Below are positions 4,895 to 12,091 of a stretch of DNA of 13,509 nt, one piece after another (within the stretch, counting starts at the first letter, position 1; each line of letters opens with the position of its first letter). Origin of the DNA: Chloroflexota bacterium (lineage in GTDB: Bacteria > Chloroflexota > Anaerolineae > Aggregatilineales > Phototrophicaceae); assembly GCA_023392115.1 (NCBI GenBank), contig JAEVZT010000074.1:1-13509 (forward strand), given 5' to 3'. The notes under the pieces are model-generated. The model worked only from the letters and a program-made list of their open reading frames with translations, was not told the DNA's origin and searched no databases. The translations under genes were made by a program, and so were the position numbers.

Positions 4895-6292
4895 TTACGA
4901 CCCTTCGGCTGCTTCGGCAGTCGCCTCGCCTTCGCCGCCAATGCCCGCCTCGGAAGTGACATCACCACCGTCGACGGCTTCATCGGTCGCCATGCCGGCT
5001 TCATCCGTTGCCATCCCAGCTTCGTCGGTCGGCATCCCGGCTTCATCTGTCGCCATACCCGCCTCGTCGGTCGCCATGCCACCGCCGGCACCCGGATCGG
5101 TCGGGCCAACGATCAACGGCACGGTGACAACAGCGCCGTTATACACGACCGGCAGGTCAGCGCCGACGATCATCAGGTACTCGTAAACGCCGTTGGCGTT
5201 CGTATCGCTGTGGAGCATCGGCCAAACCATTGGCGGGATGACCATGTCGGGCATGGTTGGCGGCGGACCGACAGGCACGATCACGCCCATCTGCTCGCCG
5301 TCCGCCAGCGGAGCAACGCCGATTGAAACGCCCGGATGCCCGCCATCATCGGCGTGAACGTCGATGAACCCTTGACCGACCGAGAACGCGCTCTCGATCA
5401 GGATTTCGCCGGACGCGCCGGGGGCTGACGTGTCAAGTACCTGATTCGCCGCCGGGATAATATACGGCACTTGAGCAATTTCAAGCGGCGTGCCATCCGT
5501 CAACAGCAGCGTCGGCGCTTCGGCGACATTGATCGGGTGCATCGCGCTCTGCCCGTTCAGGCTGAAGGGAGCGTCCGCGCCTTCCACCTGCCCGGCTTCA
5601 AACGTGCCAATCTCGCCGTCGTCAACCGCCAGCGACGCCCACAGCACAGGCGTCTGTCCATCTGCTGCGAGCGGCACGATCACCGACGGATTCGTTCCCG
5701 GGTTGACGAGCGCCTGACCGAGCGCCTGACCCGGCTGTCCGTTGTCGTCGGCGCTGATCACCAGCCAACCGCCATCAGGTGAGATGACCGAGGCAATGAT
5801 CACCGTATTCTCAATCGGCTGTTGGTCAAACGCGACGATCGCGGCGATAGTGAACGTGCTCACGTTGCCCGACAGCGGCGCGTCGAGGCTAGGATCAGCC
5901 TTCCACTCGAACACGCCCGGCTGCCCGTCGTCAATATGGAACATAGCGTGCAGGACAGGCGTCGCCATGGCGCCGTCAATCATGATCGACAGGTTTTCTG
6001 TCGCCCCTGCGGCAACAGGTGATACGCCGACGACGTGCCCCGGCTGACCGTTTTCGTCAGCATGGATCACGATGAAGCCCGCGCTGTCTGCTGTCACGCT
6101 GGCAATTGTCACCATGCCGTTCAACGAAACCTGATCCTCGACAACGATGCCGGGATCCCCCGGCTGCGCGCCCGCCAAATCGGTCATCTCGCCTTCGGGC
6201 GTGACTTCCGGCGTCGCATCCTGCGCCCAGACCGGGACGATCAGCGCCAGACAGAGCAGCGCTGCAGCGACGACAAACAAGGACTTACGCAT
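4895..6292 (-). CDS. secreted protein with three DUF7282-like repeats and a heptapeptide-repeat tail
   Basis: A 465-aa exported protein. Residues 1-23 are a Sec signal peptide (MRKSLF..., hydrophobic core, VWA|Q cleavage). A short Pro/Glu/Thr linker follows, then three related beta-rich units at about 52-150, 155-245 and 283-395. Each has a G-[FW]-I/L-V/D-[IV]-[HS]-AD-[DE]-[NG]-G-[QH]-PG core (residues 72-85, 175-188, 308-321), then an ..G.ALG/IGV.PL strand and an L.A..H.DDG/TN.NG..E segment. This pattern recalls the DUF7282-type domain of secreted archaeal proteins, an assignment from memory. The end is a hydrophilic tail with five tandem GMATDEA heptads (405-439) and an acidic C-terminus. 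Function is unknown; a surface or matrix role is likely. ATG at 6292 has AGGAG 8 nt upstream. An inverted repeat lies in its leader and a strong terminator follows it. Confidence 0.78.
   Translation of the reverse strand: MRKSLFVVAAALLCLALIVPVWAQDATPEVTPEGEMTDLAGAQPGDPGIVVEDQVSLNGMVTIASVTADSAGFIVIHADENGQPGHVVGVSPVAAGATENLSIMIDGAMATPVLHAMFHIDDGQPGVFEWKADPSLDAPLSGNVSTFTIAAIVAFDQQPIENTVIIASVISPDGGWLVISADDNGQPGQALGQALVNPGTNPSVIVPLAADGQTPVLWASLAVDDGEIGTFEAGQVEGADAPFSLNGQSAMHPINVAEAPTLLLTDGTPLEIAQVPYIIPAANQVLDTSAPGASGEILIESAFSVGQGFIDVHADDGGHPGVSIGVAPLADGEQMGVIVPVGPPPTMPDMVIPPMVWPMLHSDTNANGVYEYLMIVGADLPVVYNGAVVTVPLIVGPTDPGAGGGMATDEAGMATDEAGMPTDEAGMATDEAGMATDEAVDGGDVTSEAGIGGEGEATAEAAEGS
4976..5080 (-). 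repeat. five tandem 21-bp units encoding GMATDEA
   Basis: Within the secreted protein gene, five head-to-tail 21-bp units cover 4976-5080. They encode GMATDEA four times and GMPTDEA once (third unit). The units differ at several third-codon positions, so the array is not a very recent expansion, but the reading frame is strictly kept. Such in-frame minisatellites commonly change copy number by slippage. Confidence 0.9.
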
Positions 6293-6317
6293 ATGGAGTT
6301 CTCCTCATTCTCGTCGG

Positions 6318-6336
6318 GTTCATCTGATCGATGAAC
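6318..6336. promoter_or_regulatory. inverted repeat in the leader of the secreted repeat protein
   Basis: GTTCATC (6318-6324) and GATGAAC (6330-6336) form a 7-5-7 perfect inverted repeat 26 nt upstream of the ATG at 6292. It could be an operator or an mRNA hairpin. A weak promoter candidate on the minus strand lies just upstream: TACGCA (6375-6370), 17 bp, TATAGT (6352-6347), which would place the repeat just after the transcription start. Neither role is certain. Confidence 0.35.
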
Positions 6337-6413
6337 TACGGAATCTACTATATGCGCAGTCGCCTTTATTGCGTATGTTATAAAAATGCTTCTAAACGAA
6401 TACTCATGGATAG

Positions 6414-6533
6414 CCCCTCACCCTGCTTGCTTTGCAAGCCGTCCCTCTCCCACGCAGGCGGGGAGAGGGACAAAACAAGGGTTTTCTTCCCTTCTCCTCA
6501 CTCGTGTGGGAGAAGGGGTCGGGGGTTGAGGGG
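6414..6533. repeat. 120-bp palindromic dispersed-repeat-type element
   Basis: The element is bounded by CCCCTCA (6414-6420) and its complement TGAGGGG (6527-6533). Inside are, in order: GCTTGC-TTT-GCAAGC (6425-6439), an 11-bp stem GTCCCTCTCCC / GGGAGAGGGAC (6441-6451, 6461-6471), a central AAAAC-AAGG-GTTTT (6472-6485), and a 9-bp stem CCCTTCTCC / GGAGAAGGG (6489-6497, 6509-6517). This C-rich/G-rich layered palindrome with CCCCTCACCC ends is the style of small non-autonomous repeats scattered between genes in Chloroflexota and cyanobacteria. No transposase is encoded. It ends 6 bp from the stop codon of the hydrolase gene and could act as a transcription-stop or mRNA 3'-end structure. The region 6293-6413 between it and the next gene holds only the leader described separately. 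Confidence 0.75.
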
Positions 6534-6539
6534 TGGCAG

Positions 6540-8321
6540 TTACAGCGGAAACTGAATCGCTTGACCGGCGACGATGTACCACGTCACCAGCAGCGCGTTG
6601 AGGAACGCGCCGACGTAAATGTGTCCCGTCTTGCGGTAGAAGTAGGTCGAAATCAAGCCGACGACCGCCAGCAGCGGCACGAACTGGATGCCGACGACCG
6701 TCAGCAGCGGTTCGCCGGACGGCAGCGGACTGCCGCTGAACAGTGGGATGTACTGGATCAGCAGCAGGATGACGATCCCCAACGCCAGCAGGATCGCGTT
6801 CAGCAGCATCGCCCGCCCCAAGCCGATCGGCTCCCCATCCGGGCTGCGCCGCCCCAACTGTCCGTTGATCACCATGCTCGACACGAGGAAGAAGAACGTG
6901 AACGGGATCAGGTAGGCGAGGAAGATCTGGAACTGCAAGCGGCTCATCGGCTTGAGCGCCACCACCCACAGGCGGAAGTCGATCTCGAAGAGCCAATCGG
7001 ACACGGCAAGCAGCAGATAACCGGCAAAGATCACACACACCGCCAGCAGCAGCGACTTGCCGATCTTGCGCCAGTTGATTCCTTCGTGCCACGAGGCGCC
7101 GTAGTTTTCAGCCGTCGCGCCGGACTTACGGTTCGACTGGAAATGCCAGATCAGGAACAGCACCAGCGCGATCAAGCCGTTGCCGACCGCCCAGACCATG
7201 ATGCCTGTGGTGATCGTCTGCGGCCAGAAGGCGCTCGCCGGGAACCATTCCGGTCCATTGAGCTGCAAGAAGTAGAATGTGATTGCCGGAATCGCCACCG
7301 TGAGCGCCGCGCCGAGCCACCAACCGATGCCGGTTGCGCCGCGGAACGGCGGCAGCGGATCGCGCAGTTCGCTGAAGTAGCCCGTTGTCAGCAGCAGCCC
7401 GCCGATCGGGATCAGGGCGAGGACGAAGCCGACGAGGGCGATAAACGTGCCAATCTCCTTCCAGTACCAGATTTGGTCGGAAGGCGGCAAACCGTTACCC
7501 CCTTCGAGGTTCAGCTGCATCCACTCGATCGCGTAGCCGATCGCCTCGGTCGAGATGTGATCATTCGGGTGCGTGCCGGCGGGCAGATAGAGCTGGCGCG
7601 CCGTGCCGTCCTCGATCGAGCCGTAAAGGGTGCCGACTTCGACCGGTTCGCTGACGCCGAAGACTGCTTGCAGCTTCTCGCTGTTGGGCGCTTCGTAGCC
7701 GACCGGCACAGCCCACATCAACCCGGAGAATTCATCCCACTCGCTGAAAATGACCGCCAGATTGCGCGGCCATTCGGTCGTGCCTTCGGCGGCGAACGGC
7801 GCGCCGGTCGAAGAACCGACGAGGGCGACCGCTTTGTAATCATCCGGATACGTGATAGCCGCCGCAAGCGACGCCCAGCCGCCCATCGAGTGACCTTCGA
7901 GTCCGATATTGTCGGGGTCAACGATGTCGAGCGAGCGCAGATAGCGCAGCCCGTCGGGACCGCCGAAGCCGTTGCCGAACGCGGGCGGGTCGGAATAGCC
8001 GTGTCCGGTCTGGTCGAGCGCCAGCACGACGTAGCCGCGCCGCGCGAACTCGATGGCAAAACCGTCCTGCGTCTCGCGCGAGTTGATGTAACCGTGAATG
8101 GCGAGGATGCCCGGCGCGGGGGTTTCCGCCGTCACGCCCTGCGGAATGTACAGCAGCGCGCTCATCTCCGTACCGTTCGTGCCGATGAAGCGCACATCCT
8201 TGATTTCAACCGTGCCGCCCGCCGTCTGAGTTGCCGACGCGATCAGCCCACCGATCAGCACCAGCAGCACAGCCAGTGCGAGCAAGAACCGTAATCGTCG
8301 AGTGTTGATTTCTTCTGGCAT
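6540..8321 (-). CDS. alpha/beta hydrolase fused to a multi-pass membrane domain
   Basis: A 593-aa protein. Residues 11-29 are one membrane anchor; residues ~35-280 are an alpha/beta-hydrolase domain of the dienelactone-hydrolase/acyl-esterase type. Visible catalytic parts are the oxyanion HG (76-77), the nucleophile elbow GHSMGG with Ser145, a candidate acid Asp196 (SEWDEF) and a candidate His255 (HPNDH). From ~290 to the C-terminus there are about eight hydrophobic segments (near 290-315, 333-354, 372-394, 421-441, 465-485, 503-526, 540-562, 569-590). The hydrolase should face outside if the N-terminal segment is an uncleaved anchor with a cytoplasmic start. Substrate unknown; an ester or lipid is plausible. 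The ATG at 8321 has AGGA ~11 nt upstream, a weak site. It follows the permease gene in the same direction after 111 nt in which I see no convincing promoter. The whole plus strand opposite it is also open, which is a compositional artefact. Confidence 0.82.
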   Translation of the reverse strand: MPEEINTRRLRFLLALAVLLVLIGGLIASATQTAGGTVEIKDVRFIGTNGTEMSALLYIPQGVTAETPAPGILAIHGYINSRETQDGFAIEFARRGYVVLALDQTGHGYSDPPAFGNGFGGPDGLRYLRSLDIVDPDNIGLEGHSMGGWASLAAAITYPDDYKAVALVGSSTGAPFAAEGTTEWPRNLAVIFSEWDEFSGLMWAVPVGYEAPNSEKLQAVFGVSEPVEVGTLYGSIEDGTARQLYLPAGTHPNDHISTEAIGYAIEWMQLNLEGGNGLPPSDQIWYWKEIGTFIALVGFVLALIPIGGLLLTTGYFSELRDPLPPFRGATGIGWWLGAALTVAIPAITFYFLQLNGPEWFPASAFWPQTITTGIMVWAVGNGLIALVLFLIWHFQSNRKSGATAENYGASWHEGINWRKIGKSLLLAVCVIFAGYLLLAVSDWLFEIDFRLWVVALKPMSRLQFQIFLAYLIPFTFFFLVSSMVINGQLGRRSPDGEPIGLGRAMLLNAILLALGIVILLLIQYIPLFSGSPLPSGEPLLTVVGIQFVPLLAVVGLISTYFYRKTGHIYVGAFLNALLVTWYIVAGQAIQFPL

Positions 8322-8432
8322 GGCAAAACGTCCTAAGTGTTATGAAGGATAAATGATGTGTTTACCTTCAATTCTACACTAAAGCCGTATTACCACGCGC
8401 AGTCCATGCGCCGCCTCAAACCCGCATTGGAA

Positions 8433-10298
8433 TCACATTGGATACAGGATCGGCAGCAGGATGACCGAGACGAGCAGCGTCAACAGGAGCAGCGGGAAGC
8501 CAACGCGAACGTAATCCATGAACTTGTAGTTGCCGGCGCTCATGACGAGGGTATTGACCGGCGACGCCAGCGGCGTCCCGAACGCCATTGACGCGGAAAG
8601 CGCCACCGCGACGAGGAATGCTTGTGGCTGCACGCCTAGTCCCTGCGCGGTCGCCAGCGCCAGCGGCGCGAGCAGCACCGCCGTCGCCGTGTTTGACAGG
8701 AGCTGCGACAGGAGCATCGTCAGCGCGAAGATGCCCGCCAGCACCAGCACGGGACCGCCCTGCCCGAGCACGTCGATCAAGCCGCCGGCGGCGAGTTCGA
8801 TCACGCCGACCTTTTCCAGCGCCGTGCTCATTGGCAGCATGCCCGCCATCAGCACCAGCGTTTTCAGGTCGATCGCCTCATACGCCTCGTCGACGGTCAC
8901 ACAGCCGGTCAGGATCAAGACGAGCGCGGCGATCAAGCTGGCAACCACCAGTTCGAGCACGTTGAAGGCGACGAGTCCGATCATCAGGATCATTACGATC
9001 AACGTAATCGGCGCTTTGCCCGGTCGGGTGAACGCGCCTAACTGCAGCGCTTCGCGCTCGCCCATGACGATGAAGTCGCGTCGCTGCCGCTTGAGGGCGA
9101 AGATGTCTTTCCACTCGCCCTGCACCAGAAGCGTATCGCCAAATTTCAGCGGCGTATCTTTGACGCTCAAGTTCGGCTCGCCGGGACGCCTCAGGTCAAG
9201 CACGGTCAGGTGATACGTGCTGCCAAAGCGCAGCTCGGCAATCGTCCTGCCGATCAGCGACGAGCGCGGGCGCACCAGCACCTCGGCGATGCCTACTTCG
9301 TTGGTGATCACATCGCCCTCGACGACCGGCTGCGCGGCGAGAACTGCCAGCATCAGGGCGCCGGTCGCGCGACCCACATCATCCGCCGTCCCCTGCACCA
9401 GCAGGACATCATTGGCATAGATGCGCGTATCCGGCGACGGTACGTGTTCCGTTTCACCATTGTCAGGTTTGAGCCGCATCGGCAGCGGCAGGCGAATGGT
9501 CTCGGACACATGGGCGATCGTGATAACGTTTAGCCCGAAGTCACTTCGCAGGCTGCTCTCGCCGATCGTCTGCCCGACCAGCGGCGACTCATCCTGCACG
9601 CGCAGGCGGAACAGGTTGCCGGGAAGTTCATACAGAGCGAACAGCTCCCCCGGGGTGATGACCGACTGCACCTGCGACGGCGATCTGCGATCGCGCAGCA
9701 GGCGTCTACCCACCAGCAGCATATAGACGATCCCGACGACCGAGAGCAGCAACCCTATCGGCGTGAGGGTGAAGAAGTCGAACGGCTCAAACCCCGCCTG
9801 CCGCAGTGCGTCCGACGCAATCAGGTTCGGCGGCGTGGCGATGAGCGTCAGCGTGCCGCCGAACAGCGCGGCGTACGCCATCGGGATCATCAACTTCGAC
9901 GGGCTGATGCGCGAGCTGCGCGCCAGATTGATCACCGCCGGCAGCATCAGCGCGACGACGCCGGTCGAGCTGATGAAGGCAGACATGACCGTGATCGCCG
10001 ACATCAGAATGACGAGCAGGCGCGTTTCGTTCCCTCCGGCGACCTTTAGAATCCGGTCAGCGATGTTACCCGCCAAGCCAGTCTGAAAGACAGCGCCTCC
10101 GACGATGAACAGCGCGGCGAAGCTGAGGACAACAGTGTTCGAAAACCCCGCCAGCCCTTCTTGTATCGTCAGGACGCCGGTCAGCATGAGCGCCACCATC
10201 ACGCCGAGCGCGACGATATCAAAGCGCACGATCTCAGTGATGAATAGGATAAGGGCAGCGACGAGGATGCCGAGGGTAATCCACAGTTCTGGTGTCAT
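8433..10298 (-). CDS. SLC13/DASS-like anion permease with two RCK_C domains
   Basis: A 621-aa inner-membrane transporter of the SLC13 (divalent anion:Na+ symporter, also SAC1-like) family, which carries sulfate or di/tricarboxylates with sodium. The two inverted halves are visible: an N-terminal half (about 1-207) with SSTGVVALMLP (110-120) and GGTLTLIATPPNLI (147-160), and a C-terminal half (about 428-621) with SNTATAVLLAPLA (535-547) and MAFGTPLASPVNT. SNT/SST-type motifs at the hairpin tips form the sodium and anion site in this family. Between the halves lie two cytoplasmic RCK_C (TrkA-C) regulatory domains at about 229-315 and 333-405, each ending in a D.LLVQG strand; such domains usually bind a small ligand. 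Substrate is not readable. The ATG at 10298 lacks a strong ribosome site. A CRP-type operator lies 67-84 bp upstream of the start. Confidence 0.85.
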   Translation of the reverse strand: MTPELWITLGILVAALILFITEIVRFDIVALGVMVALMLTGVLTIQEGLAGFSNTVVLSFAALFIVGGAVFQTGLAGNIADRILKVAGGNETRLLVILMSAITVMSAFISSTGVVALMLPAVINLARSSRISPSKLMIPMAYAALFGGTLTLIATPPNLIASDALRQAGFEPFDFFTLTPIGLLLSVVGIVYMLLVGRRLLRDRRSPSQVQSVITPGELFALYELPGNLFRLRVQDESPLVGQTIGESSLRSDFGLNVITIAHVSETIRLPLPMRLKPDNGETEHVPSPDTRIYANDVLLVQGTADDVGRATGALMLAVLAAQPVVEGDVITNEVGIAEVLVRPRSSLIGRTIAELRFGSTYHLTVLDLRRPGEPNLSVKDTPLKFGDTLLVQGEWKDIFALKRQRRDFIVMGEREALQLGAFTRPGKAPITLIVMILMIGLVAFNVLELVVASLIAALVLILTGCVTVDEAYEAIDLKTLVLMAGMLPMSTALEKVGVIELAAGGLIDVLGQGGPVLVLAGIFALTMLLSQLLSNTATAVLLAPLALATAQGLGVQPQAFLVAVALSASMAFGTPLASPVNTLVMSAGNYKFMDYVRVGFPLLLLTLLVSVILLPILYPM

Positions 10299-10364
10299 AT
10301 GGGCATTCTCTGGAATGTGTCCAATACGTCGGTTTAAGTATGCCGCATTAGCGCCCGTTTGGCT

Positions 10365-10382
10365 TTGTGACAGTCGTCACAA
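10365..10382. promoter_or_regulatory. CRP/FNR-family operator-like palindrome
   Basis: TTGTGACAGTCGTCACAA is a perfect 7-4-7 inverted repeat and contains TGTGA-N6-TCACA, the consensus half-sites and spacing known for CRP-type regulators. It lies in the 189-bp gap upstream of the SLC13-like permease. No good -35/-10 pair is visible between it and the ATG, which would fit an activator-dependent promoter. Which regulator binds, and whether it responds to cAMP in this organism, is inference. Confidence 0.55.
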
Positions 10383-10427
10383 TTACACCGGACGAACGGA
10401 ACGCGAACGCCGCACACTTAACAAGAC

Positions 10428-10445
10428 GACGCGGCATGCCGCGTC
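10428..10445. promoter_or_regulatory. 18-bp perfect palindrome downstream of the dehydratase gene
   Basis: GACGCGGCATGCCGCGTC is self-complementary over all 18 bases. As RNA it gives a 7-bp GC-rich hairpin with a 4-nt loop. On the minus strand it is followed by GTCTTGTT, a weak T-rich stretch, so it may be part of the transcription stop of the sugar-acid operon (stop codon at 10488). As DNA it could equally be an operator for the permease gene. Confidence 0.4.
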
Positions 10446-10454
10446 CAACAGACC

Positions 10455-10470
10455 AAACCGTATTCGGTTT
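10455..10470. terminator. weak hairpin terminator candidate after the dehydratase gene
   Basis: AAACCG (10455-10460) and CGGTTT (10465-10470) form a 6-bp stem with a 4-nt loop, starting 18 nt after the dehydratase stop codon on the minus strand. Read that way the stem ends in GGTTTGGTCTGTT, a broken T-rich run, so termination would be modest. With the neighbouring 18-bp palindrome it may form a two-part stop signal. Confidence 0.4.
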
Positions 10471-10487
10471 TCGACGCCACGTCGTTC

Positions 10488-12080
10488 TTACAACACGCTG
10501 CCCAGATTCCACGGCACAAACTCGGCTTCGCCGACACCCTGCGCCTCGCTCTTGGACGGCTCACCCGACGCGACGGCGATCACCATGTCGAGCAGTTCGT
10601 CCGCCGCTGCCTGCAAATCCCCGCCTTCGAGCACCTTGCCCGCGTTGAAATCCATGTCGTCAATCATGTGCTCGTAGACCGCCGTGTTGCTGGTGATCTT
10701 GATGCTCGGCGCGGGCTTGTAGCCGAAAACCGATCCGCGTCCGGTCGTGAACAGCACCAGCGTGCAGCCGCTCGCCACCTGCCCGGTGACGCACACCGGA
10801 TCGTAGCCGGGCGTATCGACGTAGACGAAGCCGCGCTCGGCGATCGGCTCGGCGTAATCGTAGACGCCCATCAGCGGCGTCGATCCGCTCTTGGCGACCG
10901 CGCCGAGCGACTTTTCGAGGATCGTCGTCAAGCCGCCGACCTTATTGCCCGCGCTCGGATTGTTATCGATTTCGACGTTGTGCATCGCCGCGTGGACTTC
11001 CCACCAACGCACCTTGTCGACCAACTTCTCTCCAACCTCACGGCTGACGGCGCGGCGCGTTAACAGGTGTTCAGCACCGTAGATTTCCGGCGTCTCCGCC
11101 AGCACCGCCGTCCCGCCCTGCGCGACGATCGCGTCGGCGACCAAGCCGACGACCGGATTCGCCGTCACCCCCGACCAGCTGTCGCTGCCGCCGCACTTGA
11201 GCGCGACGACCAGTTCCGACAGCGGCTGCGGCGTGCGCGGCGTCGCGTTGACAACCGGCAGCAGCCGTTCGACCATCTCGATCCCTGCTTGGATCGTCTT
11301 GCGGATGCCGCCCTGTCCCTGAATCGTCAGGTTGAGTGCCATGCCCGGAAGCTGATCTTCCGCCCGCAGGTTGTAGTTGTCGGCGATGTCCTGAATCTGG
11401 TTTGTCTCACAGCCCAAGCCGATCATCAGGTAGCCACCGACGTTGGCGTGACGTGCCATGCCGGCGATCGTTCGCTGCAAGATCGTGTAATCAGCACCGC
11501 CGACGCGGACGCCGCAGCCCGACGTATGCGTCAGCGCGATCACGCCGTCGACGTTCGGGTACGGCGCGAGTCGCTTGGTCGTGAAGTAACGCGCGATCTC
11601 CTGAATCGTGTGTGCCGAGCAGTTGACGCTGGCGAGAATGGCGATGTAATTGCGTGTGCCCACGCGACCATCCGGACGTTTGTAGCCCAAGAACGTCCGC
11701 CGCTGATGTTCGTGAACGAACTCGACCGGTTTGACTTCGGTGCAAAAGGCGTAGTCGCGGATAAAGTCGCCAACAGCGAGGTTGTGCGTGTGGACGTGAT
11801 CGCCGGTGGCGTTCGGTCGGGTGGCAAAGCCGATGATCTGCCCGTAGCGGCGCACCGGCGCGCCCTCGCCAATCGGATTGAGCGCGATTTTGTGCCCGCT
11901 CGGGATGAACTGGTTCACCGGAATATCTTCAGCGCCGTCGCGGAGCAGAATCACGCCGGGCGAAATCGGGCGCTTGGCGATCGCCACGTCGTCGGCAGGG
12001 TTCAGGTGAATAGCGATCTCGTTGAACGGGACAATGCCCGGCAGCGGCGCGTCAAAGAATTGGATATTGCCTATCGTCAA
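10488..12080 (-). CDS. UxaA/GarD-family sugar-acid dehydratase (altronate dehydratase-like)
   Basis: Metal-dependent dehydratase that converts an aldonate or aldarate (altronate in UxaA, galactarate in GarD) to a 2-keto-3-deoxy acid; cytosolic. The 530-aa product has the N-terminal SAF domain (about 25-105) ending in GDHVHTHN (His97 and His99), a linker with GYKRPDGRVGTRNY (132-145), and the C-terminal catalytic region with HTSGCG (185-190), GLGCETNQ (221-228) and KCGGSDSWSGVTANPVVG (295-312), all hallmark segments. I choose TTG at 12080: it is 6 nt after GAGGGGG and 11 nt after the upstream stop codon, and translation gives the family-like TIGNIQF start. The only in-frame ATG (12119) overlaps the upstream gene by 28 nt and has no ribosome site. 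Third gene of the sugar-acid operon. Family certain; altronate versus another substrate not settled. No lineage break or missing motif is seen. Confidence 0.88.
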   Translation of the reverse strand: MTIGNIQFFDAPLPGIVPFNEIAIHLNPADDVAIAKRPISPGVILLRDGAEDIPVNQFIPSGHKIALNPIGEGAPVRRYGQIIGFATRPNATGDHVHTHNLAVGDFIRDYAFCTEVKPVEFVHEHQRRTFLGYKRPDGRVGTRNYIAILASVNCSAHTIQEIARYFTTKRLAPYPNVDGVIALTHTSGCGVRVGGADYTILQRTIAGMARHANVGGYLMIGLGCETNQIQDIADNYNLRAEDQLPGMALNLTIQGQGGIRKTIQAGIEMVERLLPVVNATPRTPQPLSELVVALKCGGSDSWSGVTANPVVGLVADAIVAQGGTAVLAETPEIYGAEHLLTRRAVSREVGEKLVDKVRWWEVHAAMHNVEIDNNPSAGNKVGGLTTILEKSLGAVAKSGSTPLMGVYDYAEPIAERGFVYVDTPGYDPVCVTGQVASGCTLVLFTTGRGSVFGYKPAPSIKITSNTAVYEHMIDDMDFNAGKVLEGGDLQAAADELLDMVIAVASGEPSKSEAQGVGEAEFVPWNLGSVL

Positions 12081-12091
12081 AACAATCCCCC

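Noticed and set aside
4941..5186. Plus-strand frame rich in Ala/Ser/Pro repeats, and the idea of a CRISPR-like array
   Set aside because: It is the antisense of the GMATDEA coding minisatellite; units are directly adjacent with no spacers.
6432..8294. A 620-codon open frame on the plus strand opposite the hydrolase gene
   Set aside because: Its product is a featureless Arg/Gln/Asp-rich string, it begins inside the palindromic repeat, and the minus-strand frame has a clear hydrolase plus membrane segments. It is the usual antisense shadow in GC-rich DNA.
8322..8432. Promoter and terminator in the permease-hydrolase gap
   Set aside because: TAGAAT on the minus strand lacks a -35 partner, and the only hairpin (GCGCA/TGCGC near 8394-8410) is 5 bp without a U-tract.
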